Source of the DNA: Ketobacter alkanivorans
Lineage (GTDB): Bacteria > Pseudomonadota > Gammaproteobacteria > Pseudomonadales > Ketobacteraceae
Assembly: GCF_002863865.1 (NCBI RefSeq)
Contig: NZ_CP022684.1
Location: 4,841,990-4,905,989 of the forward strand
Length of the DNA stretch: 64,000 nucleotides
Reading direction: 5' to 3'
Shown here: positions 41,983 to 51,996 of the stretch, piece by piece
How positions within the stretch are numbered: position 1 is the first letter of the stretch
How the letters are laid out: every line of letters begins with the position of its first letter
Made by a program: the position numbers and the translations under genes
Notes under the pieces: model-generated
What the model saw: the letters and a program-made list of their open reading frames with translations, nothing else
Told to the model about the DNA's origin: nothing
The model's database searches: none

Positions 41983-42296
41983 GGGGGCTCCCGGCTTCCT
42001 TGGCGGTTCTTATGGCTACCTGAAGGGGTGAATATGGAGAATGGCCCATGTCCGGTGCCCAAGGTAGTGCATTTTTTATCTTATTATTGTGTATTTCTTA
42101 TTTCAGTTACGAAAAAAACGAACGATTACGAAACTGCTTGGGCCGAATAATAGCCAAATTGGTACAATGGTACAACTAAATGCATAAGCTTGTTGTATAG
42201 GTCTATCAGCAATCTGGCGGCAGGCTATTCGCTTAGTTTACATGCTTCCCATAATCGGGTACAAAGCCACGTCAAACTGTCACACCAGGAAGTACC
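41983..42296. other. intergenic region between phoD-like gene and ttcA, 314 bp
   Basis: Shared divergent promoter region. It contains an AT-rich tract at 42070-42130, two close copies of GGTACAA at about 42161-42175, and AGGAAG just before the ttcA ATG. No coding potential seen. Confidence 0.5.
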
Positions 42297-43241
42297 ATGT
42301 CCGTCAGCGATTCAGGCCAGATCCAATCCGCTAAAGCTGCTCCAAGCCCGGAGCAGGCCAAAAAAGCGAAAACCCAGTTCAATAAGCTACAGAAGCGTCT
42401 GCGCCGGGAAGTAGGTAAAGCGATTGCTGACTACAACATGATCGAAGCCGGTGATCGTGTCATGGTGTGTTTGTCCGGGGGCAAGGATTCTTATGCCATG
42501 CTGGAGATTCTGATGGGCTTGCAGAAAAGCGCGCCGATTGATTTCGAACTGGTGGCGGTGAACATGGATCAGAAGCAGCCAGGGTTCCCGGAACATGTGT
42601 TGCCCCAGTATCTGGATCAGCTTGGGATCGAGTATTACATCATCAACCGTGATACTTACTCAGTGGTTAAGGAAAAGATCCCCGAGGGGGCTACAACCTG
42701 CGGCCTGTGTTCCCGTTTGCGTCGCGGCACTCTTTATACGTTTGCCGAGGATATCAAAGCCACCAAGATTGCCTTGGGGCACCATCGTGACGATATCGTA
42801 GAAACCATGTTCCTGAATATGTTCTACGGGTCCAGGCTTTCTGCCATGCCCCCCAAACTGTTGTCCGATGATGGCCGCAACATCGTGATTCGGCCCATGG
42901 CTTATTGTCGCGAAAAAGATCTGGTGCGCTTTGCTGACTGTAAAGGGTTCCCCATCATTCCCTGTAATCTGTGTGGCTCTCAGGAGAACCTGCAGCGTCA
43001 GAATATTAAGATGATGTTGCAGGATTGGGAACGCCAGCAGCCTGGGCGCGTTGAGCATATATTTACGTCCATGCAAAACATTAAGCTGTCACAAATGGCC
43101 GATACCAGCCTGTTCGATTTTAAAAACCTGCAAATTGACCGCAGCAGTGAGCGTAAAGCCTATGAATTTGCCGATGATCAGACGGTGGATGGCAAACCGG
43201 CGCGGGATGCGGTAAAAATGGTGAACATCGTTAATCTGTAA
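42297..43241 (+). CDS. ttcA: tRNA 2-thiocytidine(32) synthetase
   Basis: TtcA adds sulfur to C32 of tRNA using a 4Fe-4S cluster and ATP. Seen here: the PP-loop CLSGGKDSYAML, the two CxxC motifs TTCGLCSRLRRG and PCNLCGSQENLQR, and LGHHRDDIVETMFLN. The 314-aa length is normal. It starts at ATG 42297 behind AGGAAG and probably continues into the Gate-domain gene 38 nt later. Confidence 0.96.
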   Translation: MSVSDSGQIQSAKAAPSPEQAKKAKTQFNKLQKRLRREVGKAIADYNMIEAGDRVMVCLSGGKDSYAMLEILMGLQKSAPIDFELVAVNMDQKQPGFPEHVLPQYLDQLGIEYYIINRDTYSVVKEKIPEGATTCGLCSRLRRGTLYTFAEDIKATKIALGHHRDDIVETMFLNMFYGSRLSAMPPKLLSDDGRNIVIRPMAYCREKDLVRFADCKGFPIIPCNLCGSQENLQRQNIKMMLQDWERQQPGRVEHIFTSMQNIKLSQMADTSLFDFKNLQIDRSSERKAYEFADDQTVDGKPARDAVKMVNIVNL

Positions 43242-43279
43242 GCTGTCTGCACCGACACTAGCCAAAAGGAAAAGGGCTT

Positions 43280-44503
43280 TTGCTCAATTATTTATGGGGT
43301 GGTTTTTTTCTGGTGGGGTTTGTCGTTGCCTTGGCACGTTATTTCGGCGGCGACGAGGCTGTTTTTCAAGCGGTTATTCAATCCACTTTTGATATGGCCA
43401 AGCTATCGGTCGAGATCGCCATCGGCCTGGTCGGCTTGCTGGCGTTGTGGTGCGGTTTGTTTCGCATAGCAGAGCAGGCGGGTTTGATCGCTTCACTTAG
43501 CCGTGCTTTGGCTCCTTTCTTTACCCGTATCATGCCGGAGGTACCAAAAGGGCATGCTGCGCACGGGGCTGTTACCATGAATTTGGCGGCCAATATGTTG
43601 GGGCTGGATAACGCCGCCACTCCGTTGGGGTTGAAGGCTATGCAAGCCCTGCAAGCGCTTAACCCGGTTAAGAACACCGCCAGCAATGCCCAGATCCTGT
43701 TTCTGGTGCTGAATACTTCCTCCGTCACCCTGTTGCCTGTCACCATTTTTATGTACCGCGCCCAACTGGGTGCGGTCGATCCGACCGATGTTTTTATTCC
43801 TATTCTGCTGGCCACTACCGCCTCTTCATTGGTGGGGTTGCTCGCGGTGATGCTGATTCAGAAGATTCCCTTCGATAGGGTGGTGCTGAGTTATCTGGTG
43901 GCGGGCGTGGCACTGATGACTGGGTTTGTGTACTGGCTAAGCCTGCTGCCGACAGCGGAACTCAGTGGTGTATCCCAGTTGATGGCCAATGGGTTGTTGT
44001 TGAGTGTCATTGCGATATTTATTGGCGTTGGCCTGTGGCGGCGGGTGCCAGTGTATGAAGAGTTCGTAGAAGGTGCCAAAGAAGGGTTTGAGACGGCGAT
44101 CAAACTGATTCCATACTTGGTCGCCATGCTGGTGGCCATTGGTGTGTTTCGCGCCTGCGGGGCGCTGGAATATTTGGTGGCCCAGATAGGTGCCTTGCTG
44201 CTATGGGTTGGGGTTGGCAATGGTTTTGTGGAGGCGCTGCCGGTGGCATTAATGAAGCCGTTCAGCGGCAGTGGCGCTCGTGCATTGATGCTGGATGTGA
44301 TGAATGCTCATGGGGTTGATTCTTTACCTGGCCGTATCGCTGCGGTGATGCAGGGTTCCACCGAAACGACGTTCTATGTTCTTACGGTGTATTTTGGTGT
44401 AGTCGGTATCACCCGTATTCGCTACGCGCTCTGGTGTGGGCTGTTGTGTGATGGGGTGGGAATGGTGGCGGCCATCGGCCTTGGTATGTGGTTTTTTGCC
44501 TGA
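43280..44503 (+). CDS. Gate-domain (nucleoside recognition, SpmA/SpmB-like) membrane protein, 407 aa
   Basis: Polytopic protein with two Gate-type halves: KLSVEIAIGLVGLLALWCGLFRI...MNLAANMLGLDNAATPLGLKAM (SpmA-like) and EEFVEGAKEGFETAIKLIPYLVAMLVAIGVFRA...GSTETTFYVLTVYFG (SpmB-like), so it is a fusion of the two. In spore formers these proteins support spore dehydration; in this non-sporulator a transport role is inferred. The start is TTG 43280 behind AAGGAAAAGGG. Confidence 0.88.
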   Translation: MLNYLWGGFFLVGFVVALARYFGGDEAVFQAVIQSTFDMAKLSVEIAIGLVGLLALWCGLFRIAEQAGLIASLSRALAPFFTRIMPEVPKGHAAHGAVTMNLAANMLGLDNAATPLGLKAMQALQALNPVKNTASNAQILFLVLNTSSVTLLPVTIFMYRAQLGAVDPTDVFIPILLATTASSLVGLLAVMLIQKIPFDRVVLSYLVAGVALMTGFVYWLSLLPTAELSGVSQLMANGLLLSVIAIFIGVGLWRRVPVYEEFVEGAKEGFETAIKLIPYLVAMLVAIGVFRACGALEYLVAQIGALLLWVGVGNGFVEALPVALMKPFSGSGARALMLDVMNAHGVDSLPGRIAAVMQGSTETTFYVLTVYFGVVGITRIRYALWCGLLCDGVGMVAAIGLGMWFFA

Positions 44504-44565
44504 CCTGGGCCACACAATCTGCCATAATTCACACTGCTTATTATTATTCATAAGGTATTACTCTG

Positions 44566-45543
44566 ATGAATGTCGGTAGGGTGGATCTTAATCTCCTGGT
44601 GTATCTTGACGTGTTGCTGCGAGAGCTTAATGTAACCCGCGCAGCGGAGCAGTTGGGCATCACTCAACCGGCCATGAGCAATGGGCTCAAGCGTTTGCGG
44701 GATATGTTCAATGATCCGTTGCTGATTCGGTCCAGTGAGGGCATGAAGCCCACCGAGCGGGCGTTGGATTTGCAACCGAAGGTGCGGCAGATACTGGCGG
44801 AAACCCAATACCTATTGGAGCCAAAACAGGAGTTCAAACCGCTCACCAGCAAGCGGGTGTTTCGCATTATGGTGAGTGATTATGCGGAGGCAACGCTGAT
44901 TCCTGCCCTGATCAAGCACATACGCAGTGAGGCACCCAACATCATTCTGGACTTCCTTACCCCCAGTGATGTGAGCTATCAGGATATGGAGCAGGGTCGT
45001 ATCGACATGGCCATCAACCGCTTCAACGAAATCCCCCAATCTTTCCATCAAAACACGGTGTGGACCGACAGTTTTTCTTGTCTGGTCAACAAAAACAACC
45101 CGGTGGCGCAGAGCTTCAACCTGAAATCGTACCTGAATGCACAGCACATTTGGGTAAGTAAAACCGGTATGGGGGTTGGCTTTGGGGTCAACCCGGAGAA
45201 GTCGGGCGGTTTGGGATGGATCGATCAGGCGCTGCAACGGATTGGTAAAAAACGCAAGATCACTATTTTTACCCGCCACTACCAGATGCCCGGTTTATTG
45301 GCTCAGAATAATGATTTGGTGGCGACGCTGCCCACCAAAGTGGCCAAAATGCAGGCGGAGAATTCTCAGCTGGTGATTCTGGAACCTCCTTTTTACATTC
45401 CTGAGTTTGAGTTGAAGATGGCTTGGAGCCCTCTGTTGCACCCCAACGCGGGCCATCAGTGGCTGCGTCGATTGATCATGTATACCGCCGAACGGATGGC
45501 GGATGATGAACGTCGCTTGTTGTTGGACGCCGAAGAAGACTAA
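44566..45543 (+). CDS. LysR-type transcriptional regulator, NodD-like
   Basis: N-terminal winged HTH with DLNLLVYLDVLLRELNVTRAAEQLGITQPAMSNGLKRLR is a clear LysR DNA-binding domain, followed by a substrate-binding domain (FRIMVSDYAEATLIPALI) that resembles the NodD/PcpR group. The 325-aa length is normal. Its target is unknown; LysR genes often regulate neighbours. The 3' end overlaps the MalT-like gene by four bases. Confidence 0.94.
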   Translation: MNVGRVDLNLLVYLDVLLRELNVTRAAEQLGITQPAMSNGLKRLRDMFNDPLLIRSSEGMKPTERALDLQPKVRQILAETQYLLEPKQEFKPLTSKRVFRIMVSDYAEATLIPALIKHIRSEAPNIILDFLTPSDVSYQDMEQGRIDMAINRFNEIPQSFHQNTVWTDSFSCLVNKNNPVAQSFNLKSYLNAQHIWVSKTGMGVGFGVNPEKSGGLGWIDQALQRIGKKRKITIFTRHYQMPGLLAQNNDLVATLPTKVAKMQAENSQLVILEPPFYIPEFELKMAWSPLLHPNAGHQWLRRLIMYTAERMADDERRLLLDAEED

Positions 45544-47984
45544 CCAAAACCCAGGCTGAGCAGCGACGCTATATGCTCTGAATGGTTAATACGGTTTTCT
45601 GCCAGCGCCTGATTGACCATAACCTCGATGCCGGGAACATCATCGAATAAGCCGTGGGTGATGCCCTCGCTTTCTGCCTGGGTCAGCACATCATTCAATT
45701 TGACGTAGGCCGCTGTTTTTAGATCGAGCCGGAACTCCAGCATGGCTGCCAGCAATGACAACGGCAGATGGCGGCTGGCGTAGCCGAACTCAACATTCAG
45801 ATGCAACAACTGCTTGGTCAGTTCGCTTGCCCTGTGGATATCGCTTTTGCCAAGTTCATAAAAAATACCGCACAGCAGCCAGCTCTCACGGCATACCCAG
45901 TCTAAGCGGCTGGGTTGCGCCAGGCATGCGCTTATTCGCGTAGCCAGATCGAACTCCACCGCCAACTTCAGAAGTTCTGCCTGCTGATTATCAATTATTG
46001 CCAGGCGAAAACGTTCCAGAGCTATTTGTGCGACAAAGCGGGGCGCATCGCTGAGATTTGCCACTGCCTGCAAGTGCTGCAACAAAGCGGTGGCCAGCTC
46101 TGTATCACCTTGCTCAATGGTGTAGCGAATCAGTGGTTGATAGGCAAGAAACTGAGCATCGGTGTGCAGCCAGGGGGAGGCTTTTCCCATCAGCGCCAGG
46201 CTTTGCTCATAGCCCTGTAACTTGTTTTTCTGGCGATACACCAAATAGGCGTAAACAGCCTTCCCCATTGCATTACCCACGTGATCCGGAAATGGATCAT
46301 GTCTGCTGTTAAAGGTTTCAGAAAGCTGCATGGCCAGCTCTGTTTCGCCACTCAGGTATCGCTGCCGTATCTCGGCTTGACTGGAGACCCCCAAGACACA
46401 TTCGTAATGTAATTGATTGGCCAGCGATGTGGATTGCAATAGATAGTCTGCCGCATGCCCGGTATGGCGGCGGTTCAGTTCGATTTCACCGATGATACAA
46501 TTCAGGGAGGTGCGCAAAGAGGTGTACATCTGCGGGTGCTTGATTAACAGTTTTAGCTGTGACAACTCCTTGGCAGTGAGTGCGCTACGTTGATGCTGAA
46601 TCAAGGCGTAAATTACAGCGTAATTAGCCTCGGTTGAGTTTTTCGGTTCAGTTAGCACCTGGTTGGGGGTAAGTGTCCCCAGCAATGCATCCAGCGTGGA
46701 TTTGGCTTCTTTCAAACGTCCGGAAATAGCCATTAACCAGCACCGGGCGGTGCGAACCGGTATCTGTTGGGCCAACTCCTGAGGCAGATATCCATTGTCT
46801 AGTAGCGTGAAGCTCTCTGACAACGATTGCAAATCCCCAACCCGCAGCCAGAAAGCCAGACTTTTTAGAAAGTACTCTTGAAGAAAATTGGGCTGCGAGT
46901 AACAGTGCGCTGCTTTGCAGCCATCAATGCGTAGATTGGCTTGTGTGAGCCAGGTGCAGGCTCGCCCAATCAATTGATCCTGGCTGTTGGTATCCAGTTG
47001 CCTGAAGCGCATCATGGCCCGGGCGCTCACCATGGGTGGTAAATGATAACGCAGTGGATGTTCAGGGTTGATGCTTAACAGGAATCGAGTTTCCAGCAGC
47101 TCTTCTATGACGCGCTCTGTATTCATTCCGCGCACACAATAGCCCCCAAGATCGGTGTTAAAGCGCTGTAGAAACGCGGTCTGGGTTAGAAGCTTTTGAG
47201 CCTGTGGCGATAGGTCGTCAATCAGCCTATCCACCATGCTGAAAAATAATTCTCGCCCCGTCTGTTCCTCATGGACAATGAAAGAAGGAAAGCGGCTCAA
47301 GCATAGCTGACCCAATTTGACCCCTGCAGGCCAGCCTGCGGTGATGCTCATTATCCGTTCATTGAATTCCTGATGGTTGGCATGTTTGCTGAGAAATACG
47401 CGGATCTCCTGGTGGGTAAAATACAAATCCTCGTGGGTCATGACGAAGGCATTGGCGCGGTGCTGGCTGTCCGCGTTACCCAGCAAGGAATGGCTTTGCC
47501 CAGATATGATCCAGTTGATGTTACGGCTTTGCCCCATAAACGCCACGAATTCTGGTAGCCAGGGGGCGCCTTCGAGTACCTGCATGTCGTCCAACAGGAT
47601 GCAAAGACCAGACTCGCGCCGATCCAGCTGATGTTGGAATAGGTCTAAGCACAGCAGCGGGGCCTGTTCACCAAATTCATTGCAGAGAATCGCCCCTGTC
47701 ACGCTTGGCTGTTGCTGCTCGATAGCGCGATTCAGGTGGGTAAAGAAATGGCAGGCATCTCTGTCTTCAGGCTGCAGGGAAACCCAAACGCTATCAGGAT
47801 GTTGGTGGTGGTATTGCTGTAACAGCGTTGTTTTACCGCTGCCGTTGGGCGCAATCAGGGCGCGAACGGGGAGATGCTTATAGCTTTCCAGCTGCTGCAG
47901 TTGGCGCGTGCGCGGCACTAGGTGACGGTGATCTGCATCTGCAAACCATGTGGCGTCCTGAACAGTGGACAGAAAGCTGGGCAT
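45540..47984 (-). CDS. MalT-like STAND ATPase without a LuxR DNA-binding domain, 814 aa
   Basis: N-terminal NTPase: LIAPNGSGKTTLLQQY (Walker A, about residue 45) and GLCILLDDMQ (Walker B), with winged-helix-like and TPR-rich helical segments after it (long helical repeats to the end). This layout is that of MalT/LuxR STAND regulators, but the protein ends at NHSEHIASLLSLGFG without the C-terminal HTH. It therefore either acts through a partner or is a shortened, non-DNA-binding STAND protein. No frameshift is visible beyond the stop. Confidence 0.8.
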   Translation of the reverse strand: MPSFLSTVQDATWFADADHRHLVPRTRQLQQLESYKHLPVRALIAPNGSGKTTLLQQYHHQHPDSVWVSLQPEDRDACHFFTHLNRAIEQQQPSVTGAILCNEFGEQAPLLCLDLFQHQLDRRESGLCILLDDMQVLEGAPWLPEFVAFMGQSRNINWIISGQSHSLLGNADSQHRANAFVMTHEDLYFTHQEIRVFLSKHANHQEFNERIMSITAGWPAGVKLGQLCLSRFPSFIVHEEQTGRELFFSMVDRLIDDLSPQAQKLLTQTAFLQRFNTDLGGYCVRGMNTERVIEELLETRFLLSINPEHPLRYHLPPMVSARAMMRFRQLDTNSQDQLIGRACTWLTQANLRIDGCKAAHCYSQPNFLQEYFLKSLAFWLRVGDLQSLSESFTLLDNGYLPQELAQQIPVRTARCWLMAISGRLKEAKSTLDALLGTLTPNQVLTEPKNSTEANYAVIYALIQHQRSALTAKELSQLKLLIKHPQMYTSLRTSLNCIIGEIELNRRHTGHAADYLLQSTSLANQLHYECVLGVSSQAEIRQRYLSGETELAMQLSETFNSRHDPFPDHVGNAMGKAVYAYLVYRQKNKLQGYEQSLALMGKASPWLHTDAQFLAYQPLIRYTIEQGDTELATALLQHLQAVANLSDAPRFVAQIALERFRLAIIDNQQAELLKLAVEFDLATRISACLAQPSRLDWVCRESWLLCGIFYELGKSDIHRASELTKQLLHLNVEFGYASRHLPLSLLAAMLEFRLDLKTAAYVKLNDVLTQAESEGITHGLFDDVPGIEVMVNQALAENRINHSEHIASLLSLGFG

Positions 47985-48212
47985 ACCTGAATCTCAATAT
48001 TAAGTTATTGTTATTAAAGATTATGTGGTACAGCCAAAAGAGAATACTGGTGGGTGATCGATAAGCGATCCTGTTGCTTTAGCTACCCATTGGTCCCTGA
48101 ATCAACAGTAAACAGAAGGCTAAGTCCAATATAAGGCCAGAAATATGGTTAATATTCAAGCTGTAAGTTCTAGAAATGCCAATAAGAGAGTCGTGTAACG
48201 TTATAAAAATAC

Positions 48213-48243
48213 AAAAGAAAACCCGGCATAAAGCCGGGTTTTT
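48213..48243 (-). terminator. rho-independent terminator of glcB
   Basis: Stem AAACCCGGC / GCCGGGTTT with a T-rich run on the minus strand, 13 bases beyond the glcB stop. Confidence 0.88.
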
Positions 48244-48255
48244 CAAGTGTAGCTA

Positions 48256-50430
48256 CTAGCAGCCGTATTTAGCTTTGGCTTCGCGGCGACGACGGTGTAG
48301 GACCGGCTCAGTGTACCCGCTGGGCTGGCTGCATCCCTCCAGTACCAATTCGCAGGCGGCTTCAAAAGCCACGCCATTAAAGTCTGGAGCCATGTTGCGG
48401 TAGGCTGCATCCCCTGCGTTCTGGCGGTCTACAACGGCGGCCATGCGGCGCAGTGTTTCTATAACCTGCTCTTGGGAGCAGATGCCGTGACGCAACCAGT
48501 TAGCAACGTGCTGGCTGGAGATTCGCAGTGTGGCGCGGTCTTCCATCAGGCCTACATCGTTGATGTCAGGCACTTTAGAGCAACCTACGCCCTGATCAAT
48601 CCAGCGCACCATGTAGCCCAGAATGCCTTGAGCGTTGTTATCCAGCTCTTTTTGAATCTGTTCAGCGGTGAGGCTGGAGGTGTCGGTCATTACCGGGATG
48701 GTCAATATATCATCCAGGCTGGCGCGGGCACGTTTGGCCAGCTCTTCCTGAACACCGGCCACGTTGACTTTGTGGTAATGCATAACGTGCAGTGTGGCTG
48801 CAGTAGGAGAGGGTACCCAGGCGCAACTGGCACCGGCTTTGGGGTGGCCAATTTTGGCGTCCATCATGGCGGCCATTTCATCGGGCATCGCCCACATGCC
48901 TTTACCGATCTGGGCGCGGCCTTTGAGCCCTGATTCCAGACCAATGTCAACGTTCCAGTCTTCGTAGGCGTTGATCCAGGGCTGCTGTTTCATGGCAGAC
49001 TTGGGAATCACCGCACCGGCTTCCATGGAGGTATGGATCTCATCACCGGTACGATCCAGGAACCCGGTATTGATGAAGATCACGCGCTCGCGGGCTTCAC
49101 GAATACAGGCTTTCAGGTTCACGGTGGTGCGACGCTCTTCATCCATGATGCCAATTTTGAGGGTGTTCTTTTCCAGGCCTAATGCCTGCTCTACACGCCC
49201 GAACAATTCAACGGCAAATGCCACCTCTTCGGGGCCGTGCATTTTTGGCTTAACAATGTAGACGCTGCCTTCGCGAGAGTTCTTGAACTGTCCGCTGCCT
49301 TTCAGATCGTGGATGGCGATCAGTGAGGTCACCATGCCGTCCAGAATGCCTTCAGGGATCTCTTCGCCATTGAACAGTACGGCTTCATTGGTCATCAGGT
49401 GGCCAACGTTGCGTACCAGCAGCATAGAGCGGCCGGGCAGAACCAGTTTGCTGCCGTCAGCGGCGGTGAACTCACGATCAGGGTTCATAGTACGAGTCAG
49501 TTTCTGACCGCCTTTCTCGAAGGATTCAGACAGGTCGCCTTTCATCAGGCCAAGCCAGTTGCTGTACACAACGCACTTGTCTTCGGCATCAACTGCAGCA
49601 ACAGAGTCTTCGCAATCCTGAATGGTGGTGATTGCTGATTCCAGGCACAGATCGTTCACACCTGCGGCATCGCCCTTGCCGATGGCTCCGTTTTTGTCGA
49701 TCTGGATTTCGATGTGCAAGTTGTTGTTACGCAACAGCACGGATGTAGGCTCGATTTCGGCACCTTTGTAGCCTACGAATTTTTGGGGCTGGGCCAGACC
49801 GGTTTCTGAACCGTCTTTCAGGGCCACAACCAGTTGACCGCCTTTAATAAAGTAGGCTGTTGCATCTTCGTGTTGACCACTGGCAAGTGGAGCCGCTTCG
49901 TTCAAAAAGGCGCGGGCATAGGCAATAACCTTGTTGCCACGAGCCGGGTTGTAGCCACGACCCTTTTCAGCGCCGCCTTCTTCAGAAATGACGTTGGTGC
50001 CATAGAGCGCATCATAAAGGCTGCCCCAGCGTGCGTTGGCAGCATTGAGTGCATAGCGAGCATTCATAACCGGCACCACCAGCTGAGGGCCTGCAATAGT
50101 GGCTATTTCGGCGTCTACTTTGGAGGTTGTAACCTCAAATTCATCGCCTTCTGGCAACAGATAACCGATTTCAGTCAGGAAGGCTTTGTATTCCGCCATG
50201 TCGATGGCTTTGCCGGCGCGCTGTTGATGCCAGGCATCCACTTTGGCTTGAATGTCATCGCGCTTGGCCAGCAGAGCTTTGTTCTTGGGGGCTAGATCAG
50301 CAAGGATCTTTTCCAGTTCCGCCCAGAAGTGGTCCGGTGTGACGCCCGTGCCCGGTGCAATTTCATTGGCTACCAGGTCATACAGTTTGGTAGCGATCTC
50401 TAAACCACCGATTTTGGTGCGTTCTGTCAT
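48256..50430 (-). CDS. glcB: malate synthase G
   Basis: Condenses glyoxylate and acetyl-CoA to malate in the glyoxylate shunt, allowing growth on acetate or fatty acids. The start at 50430 follows TTGGAGG; an upstream TTG would add five residues and lacks a site. The product (724 aa) is the long G isoform: LRNNNLHIEIQID, LCLESAITTIQDCEDSVAAVDAE (metal-binding Glu/Asp), MDEERRTTVNLKACI, TGFLDRTGDEIHTSME and the C-terminal CELVLEGCSQPSGYTEP. Confidence 0.97.
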   Translation of the reverse strand: MTERTKIGGLEIATKLYDLVANEIAPGTGVTPDHFWAELEKILADLAPKNKALLAKRDDIQAKVDAWHQQRAGKAIDMAEYKAFLTEIGYLLPEGDEFEVTTSKVDAEIATIAGPQLVVPVMNARYALNAANARWGSLYDALYGTNVISEEGGAEKGRGYNPARGNKVIAYARAFLNEAAPLASGQHEDATAYFIKGGQLVVALKDGSETGLAQPQKFVGYKGAEIEPTSVLLRNNNLHIEIQIDKNGAIGKGDAAGVNDLCLESAITTIQDCEDSVAAVDAEDKCVVYSNWLGLMKGDLSESFEKGGQKLTRTMNPDREFTAADGSKLVLPGRSMLLVRNVGHLMTNEAVLFNGEEIPEGILDGMVTSLIAIHDLKGSGQFKNSREGSVYIVKPKMHGPEEVAFAVELFGRVEQALGLEKNTLKIGIMDEERRTTVNLKACIREARERVIFINTGFLDRTGDEIHTSMEAGAVIPKSAMKQQPWINAYEDWNVDIGLESGLKGRAQIGKGMWAMPDEMAAMMDAKIGHPKAGASCAWVPSPTAATLHVMHYHKVNVAGVQEELAKRARASLDDILTIPVMTDTSSLTAEQIQKELDNNAQGILGYMVRWIDQGVGCSKVPDINDVGLMEDRATLRISSQHVANWLRHGICSQEQVIETLRRMAAVVDRQNAGDAAYRNMAPDFNGVAFEAACELVLEGCSQPSGYTEPVLHRRRREAKAKYGC

Positions 50431-50599
50431 CGTATCTGCCTCCAAGTGTCAGCTACCCCTATAGAAGTAGCCTGAATACATAAAGCTGAGCTTTGAAAGG
50501 GCTGGGATGATGCAGTTTACGCTGAAACCTGTCAAATGGTTTCCCGGCTGACCCATAAGTCGAAATTATGGGTGGTATTTTCGCTGTGAATAAAGGTGC

Positions 50600-51397
50600 C
50601 TAATCCAATATGTCGGCGCGGATCTGGAGCGTTTTTCCGCTGGAACCGGAGCGTCTGGTGGAATGATTAATGGAATCAGAAGAATGGCTCGCGGATTGAC
50701 TGGAGCCAGCCAGTGGAGTCCATTCGCCTGGCTCAACCACCAGGACCGACTGGGCTTGGACCTTTTCGACTTTATTGGCGCTGTTGCGCTGCAGGCGTTG
50801 GTTAGTGGTGTATACCTCTATGCGAATTCGGTCTTTGGTGATTTGGGGCACTACAAACAGTTTGTTGCTCACAGAGCGGTATTCGGTGGAGCTTGCGCTC
50901 TGAAACGGGCTGAGGAACACAAATTGACTGATGGGGACATCCTGCCCCACTTCCAGCACGCCTTGTTCGCCTTCCAGCACACGGATTTGATGATCGACGG
51001 TGTCGTTACGGGTGCTGAACCGGTTTTTGCTGACGGTTTCTATTTGCACCTCACTGCTTCGGCTGGAGCCTTTAAACACCACGATATCTGCATCTGAGGA
51101 ATTGTTTTGAGACTCCAATTCAGCGTTGCTGGCGTAGCGTAGCGAAATTTGTACATTCTTCAGGGGCCGGTCAACCTCTTCCAGGATTCTGAGGATCTCA
51201 TCCTGCGCAGCGGGACTGGCTTTGACAAATAGCTTGTTACCGTAGGCAGTGATCCTGTCGTCTTCCCCCAGCAGGGGCTCTAGTATAGGAATCAGATTTT
51301 TAGCGGGTAAGTAGGTCTCATAGACCTCAGCGGTTTGTTGTGCTGCTGTCAGGGTGCTGGTGAGCAGTATGGTGATGAATAGAAAAAGCCGAATCAC
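50600..51397 (-). CDS. secretin N-domain-like periplasmic protein, 265 aa
   Basis: A signal peptide (FLFITILLTSTLTAA) precedes a region like the N-domains of secretins (YLPAKNLIPILEPLLGEDDRITAYGNKLFVKASPAAQDEILRILEEVDRPLKNVQI resembles the NolW/STN type). The second half is beta-rich and ends in serine-rich sequence without a secretin pore domain, so it is not a secretin itself. The start overlaps the next gene by four bases, indicating translational coupling. Confidence 0.75.
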   Translation of the reverse strand: MIRLFLFITILLTSTLTAAQQTAEVYETYLPAKNLIPILEPLLGEDDRITAYGNKLFVKASPAAQDEILRILEEVDRPLKNVQISLRYASNAELESQNNSSDADIVVFKGSSRSSEVQIETVSKNRFSTRNDTVDHQIRVLEGEQGVLEVGQDVPISQFVFLSPFQSASSTEYRSVSNKLFVVPQITKDRIRIEVYTTNQRLQRNSANKVEKVQAQSVLVVEPGEWTPLAGSSQSASHSSDSINHSTRRSGSSGKTLQIRADILD

Positions 51398-51915
51398 AAC
51401 GAGAGCCTCCTGAGTTCAGTGCAGGGCATGCTGCGCCCCCAAATTTCGTCAAACTGGCGTCCGTATTTTACGGCATCCGGAACGGCCCGGAATTCGCAGT
51501 GGCCGCGCATATTGCCCAATGCAAAGCGTTTCACCATGCCCTGATCATCTACGATCATATATTCATCGGTCATGTCGCCGTATTCGCGGGGCAGGCTGCG
51601 GATCTCGCATCGGGTTGGCAGACGCTTTTGCAGTTCCACCAGGCGATGTCCCATTTTGGAGGCTTTGTTGGGGTCTTTCAGGATGACGCTGACGCTAAAG
51701 CCGCGTCGTTTCTTGAACAGAGGGCCAAGGGCATCCATAAATTCCGGTCTGTCGTAGAAGTCGTGATCCAGTTCCTGGGAAAAGATCTTGATGTGACGTT
51801 TGGCTTGAGGTGCCATGTGATCAATCGCACAGCGGAACTCTTCTAGGGTTTCCAGCAGGTAAGTGTCTGAGCTCTTGTTCAATACGAGGTCGGGCGCTTG
51901 TTGGATGAAGGACAT
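51394..51915 (-). CDS. DUF7931-like cytosolic protein, 173 aa
   Basis: The start at 51915 has AGGTG six nt upstream; a GTG at 51921 is an alternative. The protein has a phospholipase D-like look: LDHDFYDRPEFMDALGPLFKKRRGFSVSVILKDPNKASKMGHRLVEL and EYMIVDDQGMVKRFALGNMRGHCEF match small proteins called DUF7931. No intact HxK motif is seen, so catalysis is doubtful. Coupled to the downstream secretin-like gene. Confidence 0.75.
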   Translation of the reverse strand: MSFIQQAPDLVLNKSSDTYLLETLEEFRCAIDHMAPQAKRHIKIFSQELDHDFYDRPEFMDALGPLFKKRRGFSVSVILKDPNKASKMGHRLVELQKRLPTRCEIRSLPREYGDMTDEYMIVDDQGMVKRFALGNMRGHCEFRAVPDAVKYGRQFDEIWGRSMPCTELRRLSL

Positions 51916-51996
51916 GTTCACACCTGGGTTTTGGCTCTCTGGTAAGTGTATGCTGTTTCAGCGCAAGGGTGAAATACAGATAATTTACGCCGCCTG

